A DNA stretch of 64,000 nt. It comes from an uncultured Alphaproteobacteria bacterium. GTDB lineage: Bacteria > Pseudomonadota > Alphaproteobacteria > HIMB59 > GCA-002718135. The stretch covers positions 1 to 64,000 of the forward strand of contig CACNLM010000006.1 of the NCBI GenBank assembly GCA_902621305.1, in the 5' to 3' direction. The first letter of the stretch is position 1, and each line of letters begins with the position of its first letter. This document shows, in pieces, positions 40,742 through 51,537 of this stretch. Both the position numbers and the translations under genes were made by a program. The notes below the pieces were generated by a model, which saw nothing but the letters and a program-made list of their open reading frames with translations, was not told the origin of the DNA and did not search any database.

Positions 40742-41339
40742 CTAAATTAGGTTCCATAGTTACAGGATAAGGAACATCATGAATTAGAGGTGCTCTTAAA
40801 AAACGACCTTTCAACTCTTTTACATCAACTTCTAAGTATTCTGGAATTTCTCTTTCTTGAGAACTAATTGATTCTACAATTAAATTAATTTCTTTACTTT
40901 TATCTCTTATTGAGATTTCATCTCCGTCACTAACACTATAAGATGGAATGTTAACTCTTTTTCCATTGACCTTTACATGACCATGATTAACTAACTGTCT
41001 TGCAGAAAAAATTGTAGGTACAAATTTCATTCTATAGACTGTAGCATCTAATCTTCTTTCTAAAAGTTCAATTAATATCTGACTTGTATCACCTTTAATA
41101 TTAGAAGCTTTTTTAAAAATATTCCTAAATTGTTTTTCAGTTAAATCACCGTAATAAAATTTAAGTTTTTGCTTAGCAAATAACTGATTTCCATAATCTG
41201 ATAGTTTCTTTCTTTGTCCCTGTACACCATGCTGACCAGGCTTTGAATTTCTTCTATTAAAGGGGCTTTTAGGTCTACCCCACAAGTTCACACCTAACCT
41301 TCTATCAATTTTGTATTTAGCGTTATGTCTTTTTGTCAT
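40719..41339 (-). CDS. rpsD: 30S ribosomal protein S4
   Basis: [44 protein letters not shown]4 domain [12 protein letters not shown]. Confidence 0.97.
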   Translation of the reverse strand: MTKRHNAKYKIDRRLGVNLWGRPKSPFNRRNSKPGQHGVQGQRKKLSDYGNQLFAKQKLKFYYGDLTEKQFRNIFKKASNIKGDTSQILIELLERRLDATVYRMKFVPTIFSARQLVNHGHVKVNGKRVNIPSYSVSDGDEISIRDKSKEINLIVESISSQEREIPEYLEVDVKELKGRFLRAPLIHDVPYPVTMEPNLVIEYYSR

Positions 41340-41402
41340 TAATATGAGGGCTATATAGTGATTTAAAGTACTATGTCAAATTTAATATATTCAATTTTTG
41401 GC

Positions 41403-42113
41403 TTATTTATTAAGTTTTTTAGTAATTCCCCATAATGTCTGCAATTCTTTCTTTGTGAGAGGGATTTTTGTGAAAATACTATAAATATTATTTTTCATAC
41501 TTTCTTTTTTTTCACTTGGAGTAAAAAATTTTTTATTTTCAAGTTTCTCAATCACATAATTTAAGAATTTAGATAATTGGTATTTACTAATAATATCTTT
41601 TTCAATTGAAATAGAATTAGTAATTTTTAAATTATTCAGTTCAAATAATTTATAACTTAAAACTGTAACTGCATGAGAAAGGTTTAATGAATTACTTTTT
41701 CTACTTGTTTCAATAGTAAAAATAATATCAGATAATCTCAAATCCTCATTTGAAAGTCCTGAATTTTCAGGACCAAAAAGTATTGCTGTTTTTTTATTAA
41801 CAATAATTTTTCTTTTAATGAATTTAAAATCGTTAGTAGATTTTTTTTCCAAATATCTTCTTCTATTCGTTGTGGCCACAACATAAGAAAAGTTAGAAAG
41901 TGCAATTTCTAAATTATCATAAACTTTAATATTCTTAATAATTTTCGTTGCTTTTTTTGCTGCATTTATTGATTTATTGTTTAACCATTTATCTCTTGGT
42001 GAAACAACAATTAGATCTTTTAAACCAAAGTTGTGCATAACACGAGCAACCATTCCAATATTTTCAGGAAGTTGGGGTCTAACTAAAATTATGCTTGGAT
42101 TTTTTGAAGTCAA
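41403..42113 (-). CDS. TrmJ-like tRNA 2'-O-methyltransferase (SPOUT/TrmH family)
   Basis: IILVRPQLPENIGMVARVMHNFGL, ILFGPENSGLSNEDLRLSD, LNLSHAVTVLSYKLF. Confidence 0.9.
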   Translation of the reverse strand: MTSKNPSIILVRPQLPENIGMVARVMHNFGLKDLIVVSPRDKWLNNKSINAAKKATKIIKNIKVYDNLEIALSNFSYVVATTNRRRYLEKKSTNDFKFIKRKIIVNKKTAILFGPENSGLSNEDLRLSDIIFTIETSRKSNSLNLSHAVTVLSYKLFELNNLKITNSISIEKDIISKYQLSKFLNYVIEKLENKKFFTPSEKKESMKNNIYSIFTKIPLTKKELQTLWGITKKLNK

Positions 42114-43696
42114 TTTTTATTCTTTAAATCATTTAATAGCTTAAAAGTAATGCTATCAAAAATAGCGCTATAAGATGCATCAATAATATTTGGAGAAACG
42201 CCAATAGTTGTCCAATGTGTATTAGTGGAATCAGATGATTCAATTAAAACTCTTGTGATTGCACCAGTACCTTTTTCTGATGAAAGAATCATAACTTTGT
42301 AATCAGTTAACTTTAAATCTTTGAGATCAGGATAATAATCAATTAGGGCTTTTCTTAATGCACTATCAATAGCATTTACTGGACCATTTCCAGTACCCAC
42401 TGTCATCATATTTGAATCTTTAACTTTTAAAAATACTGTAGCCTCTGCTTCAGTAACAATTTCACCTTTAGCATTCCATCTTCTTTCATCTGTGACTCTA
42501 AATTTTTCTAAGTTATAAAAATCCTCAAAATGACCAAGGTGACGTCTAACTAATAATTCAAAACTAGCTAAAGCAGTATCAAATGAATATCCTTCTGATT
42601 CTTTTTCCTTGATAATCTCTAAGATATTGTTGATTTCATTTGTAGGCAAATCAATATTAATCTTATTTAATTGATTTAATATATTAGATCTTCCTGCCTG
42701 ATTAGAAATTACAACGTTTCTAGAATTACCAACCATTTCTGGCTCAATATGTTCATAAGTTGAGGAATTTTTTTCTATTGCAGATGCATGCAATCCACCT
42801 TTATGAGAGAAAGCATGATCTCCAACATATGGAGCATTTTTTCTTGAAGGCATGTTAAGAATATCATTTAATGTTCTAGAAATATGAATTAAATTTTTTA
42901 ATTTATCTTTTGAAATATTTGTTTTATATTTTGTTTTTAGAACCAAAGATGGAATTAAGGAAATTAAATTAGTATTTCCACATCTTTCTCCTAGACCATT
43001 TATTGTTCCCTGTATCTGTCTTGCTCCAGCATTAATAGCTGCTAATGCATTTGCAACTGCATTATCAGTGTCATTATGAGCATGTATACCAACATTTTGA
43101 CCTGGTATAACTTTTACTACTTCTGAAACAATATTGTAAATTTCATCTGGAAGAGTTCCCCCATTTGTATCACAAAGAACAACCCATCTTGCACCAGCGT
43201 CGTACGCTGCTTTAACACAACTCAATGCAAACTCTTTATTTTCTTTAAAGCCATCAAAAAAATGTTCTGCATCAAAAATTGGCTCTTTGTTTTTATTTTT
43301 TATTGAATGAATAGTATCACTTATCATTTTTAAATTTTCATCCTCAGATATTTCTAAAGCATTTTTTACATGAAATGATGATGATTTACCTACAATACAA
43401 ACACAACTTGCGCTTGAATTAATAAGTGCATTTAATCCTGGATCGTTATCTGCGCTTCTACCTGGTCTTCTTGTCATACCAAAGGCAGTCAATTTACTAT
43501 TTGAAAATTTTGTATTTCTTGAAAAAAAATCATTATCGGTAGGATTTGCTCCCGGCCATCCACCTTCAATGTAATCTATTCCTAAATCATCAAGATGTTG
43601 GGATATATTCATTTTATCACTAACAGAAAAATTAACTCCTGTTGTTTGCTGACCATCTCTAAGTGTGGTATCGAATAAATATACTTTTTCTTCCAT
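42110..43696 (-). CDS. cimA: (R)-citramalate synthase
   Basis: LFDTTLRDGQQTTGVNFSVSDKMNISQHLDDLGIDYIEGGWPGANPTD; C-terminal regulatory domain. Confidence 0.92.
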   Translation of the reverse strand: MEEKVYLFDTTLRDGQQTTGVNFSVSDKMNISQHLDDLGIDYIEGGWPGANPTDNDFFSRNTKFSNSKLTAFGMTRRPGRSADNDPGLNALINSSASCVCIVGKSSSFHVKNALEISEDENLKMISDTIHSIKNKNKEPIFDAEHFFDGFKENKEFALSCVKAAYDAGARWVVLCDTNGGTLPDEIYNIVSEVVKVIPGQNVGIHAHNDTDNAVANALAAINAGARQIQGTINGLGERCGNTNLISLIPSLVLKTKYKTNISKDKLKNLIHISRTLNDILNMPSRKNAPYVGDHAFSHKGGLHASAIEKNSSTYEHIEPEMVGNSRNVVISNQAGRSNILNQLNKINIDLPTNEINNILEIIKEKESEGYSFDTALASFELLVRRHLGHFEDFYNLEKFRVTDERRWNAKGEIVTEAEATVFLKVKDSNMMTVGTGNGPVNAIDSALRKALIDYYPDLKDLKLTDYKVMILSSEKGTGAITRVLIESSDSTNTHWTTIGVSPNIIDASYSAIFDSITFKLLNDLKNKN

Positions 43697-43734
43697 AATT
43701 ACTAGATCGCTAATAGAGTATAAATTAAAATTTA

Positions 43735-45069
43735 CTAGATTTTTCCAAGTTTTTGCAAGATTTCGTCTCTATCAAATAATGGTAGTAGATATTTTAATTC
43801 GGGTCCATGAGATTTTCCTGTCAAAATCAACCTCAAAGGCATAAATAAATCTTTTCCTTTAAGCCCAGTTTTTTTGTTAATTTTTGATGTCCAATGATCC
43901 CATGTTGTTTCATCAAAAGGATCCTCGGGTAATTCATCAACTGCCGTATTAATAAAATTATCATCAATATTTAAATCTTTAGCATTATTTATTTTTGTAA
44001 TTACTTCTTCCCATTCTTTAGCTTGATTAACAAATGAAATATTATTTTTAATAAAACGCCAAAAACTCTCTTTTTGAAAATTAGATTTTATATTTTTTAA
44101 CTTATGACTAATCTCATTATAACTAAATAATTTAATGGTATTTTCATTAAGATTTCTTAAGGATTCAATTGAAAATTTAGCAGAAGATCTAGATAAACTT
44201 TGAATATCAAATTTTTGTACTATTTCATTTAAATCTTTTATTGGATCAATATTACTGCTCGAACCAATAAAAAGAAAATAATTAAGTAAAGATATATTTT
44301 CGTACCCTTCATCTCTAAAATTTTCAATTGAAAGACTTCCAAGTCTTTTGCTAAAACCCTTACCAGTTTCATCAACTAAGAATGGATGATGAGCAAATGA
44401 TGGAATAGAAGATTCAAGAGCATTAAAAATTTGAATATGATAAGCAGTATTAGCTATATGATCTTCCCCTCTAATAATATGCGTAATTTTTTCTTCAATA
44501 TCATCAATGACTGAAGGTAAATGGTATAACAATGTTCCATCAGCTCTAATTAAAACAGGATCACTTAAATTTTTTGCATCAAATGAAACATCTCCTTTAA
44601 TAATATCTTTCCAACTAATATTTTCATCGTCTAATTTGAATCTCCAATGAGGTTGCATTCCAGATTCTATTTTTTTTTCTACTTCTTCATCACTTAGATT
44701 TAATGATGATCTATCATAAATAGGTGGTTTCCCAGATGATAACAAAGATTTTTTCTTTAAAGCTAATTCCTCTTCTGTTTCAAAACATGGATAAAGCCTT
44801 TTCTTTTGTTTTAGAATTTGGATTTTTTCATTGTATATATGTTGTCTAGAGGACTGATTAAAAGTGTAACTCCAATTTAATCCAAGCCATGAAAGATCAT
44901 CTTTGATACTTGTTTCAAAATCTTTAGAACTCCTATTAGTATCAGTATCATCAATTCTTAATACAAACTCACCTTGATTTTTTTTACAAAAAATCCAATT
45001 CAAAATTGCTGATCTAGCATTACCGATATGTATTTTTCCTGTAGGGCTAGGAGCAAACCTACACTTCAT
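43735..45069 (-). CDS. gltX: glutamate--tRNA ligase
   Basis: CRFAPSPTGKIHIGNARSAILNW, FSKRLGSLSIENF (KMSKS-like). Confidence 0.94.
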   Translation of the reverse strand: MKCRFAPSPTGKIHIGNARSAILNWIFCKKNQGEFVLRIDDTDTNRSSKDFETSIKDDLSWLGLNWSYTFNQSSRQHIYNEKIQILKQKKRLYPCFETEEELALKKKSLLSSGKPPIYDRSSLNLSDEEVEKKIESGMQPHWRFKLDDENISWKDIIKGDVSFDAKNLSDPVLIRADGTLLYHLPSVIDDIEEKITHIIRGEDHIANTAYHIQIFNALESSIPSFAHHPFLVDETGKGFSKRLGSLSIENFRDEGYENISLLNYFLFIGSSSNIDPIKDLNEIVQKFDIQSLSRSSAKFSIESLRNLNENTIKLFSYNEISHKLKNIKSNFQKESFWRFIKNNISFVNQAKEWEEVITKINNAKDLNIDDNFINTAVDELPEDPFDETTWDHWTSKINKKTGLKGKDLFMPLRLILTGKSHGPELKYLLPLFDRDEILQKLGKI

Positions 45070-45070
45070 A

Positions 45071-45811
45071 TTATTCTTTAGGAATTTCGCAAACAGGAAT
45101 AGGCTTCATCTTATGAAGATTTGGCTTTCTAATTTCTTCATATCTACTGTAGTATTCACTAGACTTATTTTCCATTGCTTCTTCTAATTGCTTATATGAA
45201 AGACCAAGCTGGCTTTCATCATTTCTACTATCATCCCATAAACCATCTGTCGGTGCTGCGCTAATAATATCTTTTATAACCCCAATTTCTTCGGCTAATT
45301 CCCACACCTCAGTTTTAGTACAATCTGCTATTGGAGATATATCTACGCCTCCATCACCATATTTTGTATAAAATCCAACACCAAAATCTTCAACTTTATT
45401 TCCAGTACCAACAACTATACCACTATTACTTTGAGCTATTTGGTATAGAGTTACCATTCTTAGTCTAGATCTTGAATTTGCAAAAGCTAACTCACTATCA
45501 AAATTTTGCATCGTATTTTGAAATGTTTTAAAAACATTATCTAGCTCGATTATTTTTGTTTCTACATTTGGGTAATTTTGCTCTAAAAATTCTAAATGTC
45601 TTAAACTTAAATCATGTTGTGATGAATTTTGCTTAATAGGCATTGAAACAGCTATAGTTTTTAAACCAGTTTGAGCACATAAGGTGCTAGTAAGAGCTGA
45701 GTCAACTCCTCCTGACACTCCTATTACTAGTGTAGTTGGATTAGTATTTATAGATTTAGCGTAATCTTTAATCCAATTAGAAATGTATATAATTTTATCT
45801 TTTGAATTCAT
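45071..45811 (-). CDS. nadE: NAD(+) synthase
   Basis: VIGVSGGVDSALTSTL, VVGTGNKVEDFGVGFYTKYGDGGVDISPIADCTKTEV. Confidence 0.94.
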   Translation of the reverse strand: MNSKDKIIYISNWIKDYAKSINTNPTTLVIGVSGGVDSALTSTLCAQTGLKTIAVSMPIKQNSSQHDLSLRHLEFLEQNYPNVETKIIELDNVFKTFQNTMQNFDSELAFANSRSRLRMVTLYQIAQSNSGIVVGTGNKVEDFGVGFYTKYGDGGVDISPIADCTKTEVWELAEEIGVIKDIISAAPTDGLWDDSRNDESQLGLSYKQLEEAMENKSSEYYSRYEEIRKPNLHKMKPIPVCEIPKE

Positions 45812-45832
45812 AAGTAATATATAAATATAAAT

Positions 45833-47206
45833 TTATAAATTTGAAGATTGCTTTGAGAACAATTTTTCTTCTTTTAAAAAATCTGATAATAAAAAAGCCA
45901 ATTCTAGAGACTGCGAGGCATTTAGTCTCGGATCGCAATATGTATGATATCTATTTTTTAGATCTTCATCTGTTATTTCTTGAAGACCTCCCATACATTC
46001 TGTAACATCTTGACCAGTCATTTCTAAATGGACGCCGCCTGGATAAGTTCCTTCGCTTCTGTGAATTTGAAAAAATTGCTGAATTTCAGAAATTATATCT
46101 TTTAATGGCCTAGTTTTAAAACCCGTGTTAGATTTGATAGTATTTCCATGCATAGGGTCACAAGTCCAAACTACATTTTTACCAGTTGAATTAACTGATC
46201 TTATTATTTTTGGAAGTATTCTACTAACTTTTTCATGACCCATTCTACATATCAGCGTTATTTTTCCAGACTCATTATTTGGATTCAACACATCTAATAT
46301 CTTTAATAGTTCTTCTGTCTTTGTGCTTGGACCCACTTTAATACCTATAGGGTTCTCAATACCTCGTAAAAATTCAATATGTGCTCCATCAAGTTGTCGT
46401 GTTCTGTCACCTACCCACAACATGTGAGCTGAAACATCGTACCACTTACCTGAAGTACTATCTATTCTTGTTAATGCTTCCTCATATTGAAGAAGTAAAG
46501 CTTCATGACTTGTAAAGAAGTCTGTTTCATTTAATTGTCTTACACTGTTTCCATTTATTCCACATGCCTCCATAAAAGATAAGCATTCGTCAATTCTAGA
46601 AGATATCTCTCTAAATTTAGCAGCATTCTCACCTTTAACAAAATTTAGGTTCCATTGATGTATTTTATTTAAATTAGCAAAACCGCCCTGAGAAAAAGCT
46701 CTTAAAAGATTAAGTGTAGATGCAGACTGATTGTAAGCCTGAATTAATCTATCTGGATTAGGATCTCTGTCTTTTTGATTGAAGTCTATCCCATTAATTA
46801 TATCGCCTTTATAAGACTCAAGTTCTAAATCATTAATAACTTCTGTGGCAGATGATCTTGGCTTTGCAAACTGTCCAGCAATTCTTCCTACTTTAACAAT
46901 TGGACAAGAAGCGCCAAACGTTAATACAACAGCCATTTGTAAAATAACTTTAAATGTATCTCTAATATTATCTGGATGAAAATCTGCAAAACTTTCTGCA
47001 CAATCTCCACCTTGTAATAAAAAAGCATTTCCGTTTGAAACTTCTCCAAGTTTCTTTTTTAACAGTCTCGCTTCTCCAGCAAAAACTAAAGGCGGATATT
47101 TAGAAATTTCGTTTAGAGTTTTATTTAGATGATCTTCATTCTGATAATTTGGCATATGAAGAGCATCTTTATTTCTCCAACTATTTGGTGACCATTTATC
47201 GCTCAT
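45833..47206 (-). CDS. class II 3-deoxy-7-phosphoheptulonate synthase
   Basis: WSPNSWRNKDALHMPNYQ, LLQGGDCAESFADF, KVGRIAGQFAKPRSS, GGVHLEMTGQDVTECMGG. Confidence 0.95.
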   Translation of the reverse strand: MSDKWSPNSWRNKDALHMPNYQNEDHLNKTLNEISKYPPLVFAGEARLLKKKLGEVSNGNAFLLQGGDCAESFADFHPDNIRDTFKVILQMAVVLTFGASCPIVKVGRIAGQFAKPRSSATEVINDLELESYKGDIINGIDFNQKDRDPNPDRLIQAYNQSASTLNLLRAFSQGGFANLNKIHQWNLNFVKGENAAKFREISSRIDECLSFMEACGINGNSVRQLNETDFFTSHEALLLQYEEALTRIDSTSGKWYDVSAHMLWVGDRTRQLDGAHIEFLRGIENPIGIKVGPSTKTEELLKILDVLNPNNESGKITLICRMGHEKVSRILPKIIRSVNSTGKNVVWTCDPMHGNTIKSNTGFKTRPLKDIISEIQQFFQIHRSEGTYPGGVHLEMTGQDVTECMGGLQEITDEDLKNRYHTYCDPRLNASQSLELAFLLSDFLKEEKLFSKQSSNL

Positions 47207-47253
47207 AATTTGAAAAGGCTCATAAACCCTAATATATCTTGAAACAAGGGTTA

Positions 47254-48552
47254 TTATTTAGATCTTTTATTTCTTAGAATTTTTAAGGTTGATCTTTCAA
47301 TAGCAAGTGAATTTTTGGGAATATTTTTAGTGATAACACTACCTGCACCAATTCTAGATTTAGACTCAATTACAACTGGAGCTATGAGTGATGTGTTTGA
47401 ACCTATAAATACATTATCTTTTATTATCGTTTTGTGTTTTTTCTTTCCATCATAGTTACAAGTTATTGTGCCGGCACCTATATTCACATTATTTCCTATT
47501 TCTGAATCTCCAACATATGAAAGATGAGCAATAGAAACATTATTTCCAATTTTAGAATTTTTAATTTCAACAAAGTTACCAATCTTTGATTTTTTTCCGA
47601 TTTTTGTTTTTGGTCTTAATCTAGCACTTGGGCCAATATGTGAATTTTCATCTATTGTAACCTCTTCTAAGTATGAATTACTTTTAATCATTGAACCTTT
47701 TTTTATAATTGTTTTTTCCTTTATTGTAACATTGCTTTCAATTGTAACGGTAGGTTCAATTTTGGTGTCATAGCTTAAATAACAAGTATTGGGTTTTAAA
47801 AAATTGACTCCATTTTTTATAAAATTTTTTACGTATTTTTTTTGCAAGATATTTTGTACAACATTAAAATCATCCAATGTATTTATGCCCAACATTGTTT
47901 CTTTGTTGCACTCAATATAATTGATAGGAATATTTTTTTTTGAAAAAATTTTGCATATATCAGGAAGATATCTTTCTTTTTTAATTTTATTTTCTTTAAT
48001 ATTTTTTAAATTATCAAATAATAATTTAGTATTTGCTATCAAAATACCAGAATTACATAAATTGATTTTTTTTTGTTCAGGTTTTAAATTGATTTGCTCA
48101 ATTATTTCTTCAACGTAGTTGTTATTTAATAATAACCTACCATAACCATGTGGCTCTAAAGTATTAAATGCAATTAACGAAGCTTTCGCTTTACTTTTTT
48201 TAAATTTACTTACTAGTTTTCTTATATCTTTAACTTCAACTAAAGGTGTATCACCAAATAAAATTAAAATATTTTTTGATTTAACATATTTTTTAACTTG
48301 CTCAATTGCATCAGCGGTTCCTTTTTGTTTTTTTTGAACAACTAACTTTGAGGTATTTAATATTAACTTTAATTCTTCTTTATTTTTTTCATTAGATACA
48401 ACTAATATATTTTTACCAGATATTTTTTTTGCAATATTAAAAATATGTGAAACAATTGGTAACCCGCATAATGGATAAACAAGCTTTGATTTACTTGCTT
48501 TAAATCTCGTACTATTGCCTGCAGCAAGTATAACAGTTGTGATATCAGACAT
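47254..48552 (-). CDS. glmU: bifunctional N-acetylglucosamine-1-phosphate uridyltransferase/glucosamine-1-phosphate acetyltransferase
   Basis: VILAAGNSTRFKASKSKLVYPLCGLP, hexapeptide repeats, GAGTITCNYDGKKKHKTIIKDNVFIGS. Confidence 0.94.
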   Translation of the reverse strand: MSDITTVILAAGNSTRFKASKSKLVYPLCGLPIVSHIFNIAKKISGKNILVVSNEKNKEELKLILNTSKLVVQKKQKGTADAIEQVKKYVKSKNILILFGDTPLVEVKDIRKLVSKFKKSKAKASLIAFNTLEPHGYGRLLLNNNYVEEIIEQINLKPEQKKINLCNSGILIANTKLLFDNLKNIKENKIKKERYLPDICKIFSKKNIPINYIECNKETMLGINTLDDFNVVQNILQKKYVKNFIKNGVNFLKPNTCYLSYDTKIEPTVTIESNVTIKEKTIIKKGSMIKSNSYLEEVTIDENSHIGPSARLRPKTKIGKKSKIGNFVEIKNSKIGNNVSIAHLSYVGDSEIGNNVNIGAGTITCNYDGKKKHKTIIKDNVFIGSNTSLIAPVVIESKSRIGAGSVITKNIPKNSLAIERSTLKILRNKRSK

Positions 48553-48556
48553 TAAG

Positions 48557-49189
48557 TTAGAAATTTCTTAAAATTTCGTTTCCAACATTAATTATTTCTT
48601 TTGAAGCATCTGATGTAACACTTATATCTACTACACCCCTTCCAACTGAAAATGTTTCTGCAAATAATACTTTGCTAGACAGTCGGGAGCGAGCAATTTT
48701 AGCACCAGCATATCTTAAACGCAAAATCATTGCGTCAGTTAATTTTGCTCTCGGCATCACTCTATTAAGAATAATTATTGGATTTTTTCTTTCTTGTTTT
48801 GCAATTTTTAAAAAAGGAAGTGTAGCCATTAAGTCTACTGGACTTGGTTGTACTGGAACAAATACCCTATCAGAAGCTTTTACAACCTGCATTGTTTCAA
48901 AAGTTATAGATGGAGGGCTATCAATTATTATAAAGTCGTACTTTCTTTTTATGGCTTTAATTTCATCTATTAAATTCCTTATATCAAAATTTAATTGAGT
49001 TATTCCAATATCATCTTCACCATAATAAGATTTTCTTGCTTCAAGCCAATATGATAGACTTTTTTGTGCATCAGCATCTATAACAGCTACTTTGTAACCA
49101 CTATTGCTCCACAAAACTGATAAATTTGCTGAAAGAGTCGATTTACCTGAACCACCTTTTTGATTCGAAAATGCTATAACTTTTCCCAT
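48557..49189 (-). CDS. ParA family ATPase (orphan, no adjacent parB)
   Basis: KVIAFSNQKGGSGKSTLSANLS deviant Walker A, FIIIDSPPS. Start at MGKVIAF. Confidence 0.9.
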   Translation of the reverse strand: MGKVIAFSNQKGGSGKSTLSANLSVLWSNSGYKVAVIDADAQKSLSYWLEARKSYYGEDDIGITQLNFDIRNLIDEIKAIKRKYDFIIIDSPPSITFETMQVVKASDRVFVPVQPSPVDLMATLPFLKIAKQERKNPIIILNRVMPRAKLTDAMILRLRYAGAKIARSRLSSKVLFAETFSVGRGVVDISVTSDASKEIINVGNEILRNF

Positions 49190-49246
49190 ATACAAGTATT
49201 GATAATAACTATTTTAAAGATAGATGGAAACATTTTATAAAAAAAT

Positions 49247-50164
49247 ATGAAAAAAAATAAGTTAGATATTGCAAAAAAATTATTAAGCAGTGGAGAACTT
49301 GTAATATTTCCCACAGAAACAGTATTTGGTCTTGGAGCAGATGCAACAAATGATGAGGCTGTAAAATCTATTTTTAAAGTAAAAAAAAGACCACGAAGTA
49401 ATCCAATTATCTGTCACTTTAAAAGTATTAAACAAATAGAAAAATATTTTATTTTAAATAAATTTGAAAAAAAATTAGGTTCAACATTCTGGCCAGGTCC
49501 TTTGACAATAATATTACAAAAAAAGAAAAATTCTAAAATATCAAAATTAGTCTCTAACAACTCAACTTTAGTTGGCTGCAGAATTCCCGGTAATAAATTG
49601 GCTAAAAAATTAATTACTTTATTTGACCTACCTATTGCAGCCCCTAGTGCTAATCTATCAGAAAGAACTTCTGTAACCAATATTATGGATATCGATCCTA
49701 TTCTCGAAAAAAAAATATTTGTTTTAAAAGATAAACAGTCTTCTCATGGACTAGAGTCCACAGTTGTTAGAATTGATAACAATAATGAAATTGAAGTATT
49801 AAGATATGGCAGCATAACTGTTGAAGAGCTAAATAAATATGCAAAAGTAAAAATTAAAAAGAAATCATCTATTTCTCCTGGTAATTTAAAAAAACATTAC
49901 TCAACTTTAAAGCCAATAAGAATGAATGCTAAGAGAATACTAAAAAATGAAGGTTTATTAAATTTTGGCAATAATAAATTAAAGTCTAAAATAATTAATT
50001 TAAATTTGAGTAATAAAAAAAATTTAAATGAAGCAGCAAAAAATTTTTATCATTATCTTCATAAATTAGATCAAAGTAGATGCAAAAAAATTGCTGTGGT
50101 AAAAATACCTGATAAAGGGCTTGGCAAAACTATAAATGACAGATTAAGAAGAGCAATTAAGTAA
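49247..50164 (+). CDS. L-threonylcarbamoyladenylate synthase (Sua5/YwlC, long form)
   Basis: LVIFPTETVFGLGADATND, KKRPRSNPIICH, SPGNLKKHYSTLKP. Confidence 0.92.
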   Translation: MKKNKLDIAKKLLSSGELVIFPTETVFGLGADATNDEAVKSIFKVKKRPRSNPIICHFKSIKQIEKYFILNKFEKKLGSTFWPGPLTIILQKKKNSKISKLVSNNSTLVGCRIPGNKLAKKLITLFDLPIAAPSANLSERTSVTNIMDIDPILEKKIFVLKDKQSSHGLESTVVRIDNNNEIEVLRYGSITVEELNKYAKVKIKKKSSISPGNLKKHYSTLKPIRMNAKRILKNEGLLNFGNNKLKSKIINLNLSNKKNLNEAAKNFYHYLHKLDQSRCKKIAVVKIPDKGLGKTINDRLRRAIK

Positions 50165-51487
50165 TTACAATCTATTTAAATAATCCATTAACCTATAGTA
50201 AATAATGGCTGAAGAATACAATGGTCTTCTAAACATGTTGCCACCTGGAATTTTAAAATGATTAATTTGCTCAAACATATCAAAATTATTTGATTTATTT
50301 AAAATTTTTTCAGCTACCATTTTTCCTCCCATAATACTCATAGCTAACCCATGCCCAGAGTAAGCATGAGCATAATATAACTTTTGATTCATTGTAGTTC
50401 CAAAAATAGGCAATCTATTAATCGATATTGCCAAGGTACCTCCCCAAGAAAATTCAATTTTAAATTTTTTTAATTCAGGAAAAACTTTATACATTCGTTT
50501 AGAGACAAAACTCTTTGCATCTTTTACAAAATGAGATGTAATTGTTTCAGGTCCTCCAAAAAGAAGTCTGTAGTCTTCTGAAAATCTATAATAATCAATC
50601 ATAAATCTAGAATCTATTACGCCACAATTTCTTTTGATTAATTTACTTGCCAGATCTTTTCCGAGAGGTTCTGTTGCAATAATATAATTATTTATAGGCA
50701 TAAAATAATTTCTCTTTGATCCTAAAAGATTGTCAAGATATCCATTGCAACCAATAATTACTTTCTTTGCTTTAATAATATTTTTTCCAGAGTGAATTAT
50801 AACTTCTTTTTGATTATCAACAATTTTATCAGCCGGAGAATTTTCATATATATTTATACCATTCGCTAAACACTGTTCTGCTAAACCATATGTAAGTTTT
50901 AATGGGTTTAAATGATAAGAATCCTTTAAAAGCATTCCAGAAAAATATCTGTCACTATTAACTTCATCTCTTATTGAATTGTGGTCAAAGTATTCATAAT
51001 TATTATAATTATAATTCTTCTGCATATGCTCAATTTCATCTTGAAAATATTTATAATCTTTTTTTGTGTTGCCTACATGAAGAACACCTTGTCTAAGCGC
51101 ACAGTCAATTTTGTATTTTTCAATTAAATTAACTACATTTGAAACAGCATCTAATCCAACTTTCCAAAAAAATTTTGCTTTTTCAATACCAAATTTTTTT
51201 TCTAAGTAGAATTGATCTTTTCTCATTCCAATTCCTAGTTGACCACCATTCCTACCAGAAGCACCAGATCCAACTTTATTTGCCTCCAAAATCGTTATTG
51301 ATAAACCTTGATTAGATAAATTTAATGCTGAAGAAATACCTGTTAAACCACCGCCAATAATACATACATCAGTTGAAATATTCTCATTTAATTTACTTTG
51401 ATTAGAAAAATTAGGTGCTGAAAATTTATAAAAACTCTCTTTTTCATTATCATGTTGATTAAAAGTCCTTTTTTTTGTAGTAAACAT
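50165..51487 (-). CDS. FAD-dependent oxidoreductase, gamma-glutamylputrescine oxidase-like (PuuB-like)
   Basis: DVCIIGGGLTGISSALNLSNQGLSITILEANKVGSGASGRNGGQ; divergent from PuuA-like GS. Confidence 0.85.
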   Translation of the reverse strand: MFTTKKRTFNQHDNEKESFYKFSAPNFSNQSKLNENISTDVCIIGGGLTGISSALNLSNQGLSITILEANKVGSGASGRNGGQLGIGMRKDQFYLEKKFGIEKAKFFWKVGLDAVSNVVNLIEKYKIDCALRQGVLHVGNTKKDYKYFQDEIEHMQKNYNYNNYEYFDHNSIRDEVNSDRYFSGMLLKDSYHLNPLKLTYGLAEQCLANGINIYENSPADKIVDNQKEVIIHSGKNIIKAKKVIIGCNGYLDNLLGSKRNYFMPINNYIIATEPLGKDLASKLIKRNCGVIDSRFMIDYYRFSEDYRLLFGGPETITSHFVKDAKSFVSKRMYKVFPELKKFKIEFSWGGTLAISINRLPIFGTTMNQKLYYAHAYSGHGLAMSIMGGKMVAEKILNKSNNFDMFEQINHFKIPGGNMFRRPLYSSAIIYYRLMDYLNRL

Positions 51488-51537
51488 TAACTTATCTTTA
51501 ATGGTTTAATAATAATTAGTAAACAAACAGTCTCAAT

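Noticed and set aside
48672-48998. 108-aa plus ORF inside the ParA gene
   Set aside because: Antisense to conserved ParA motifs.
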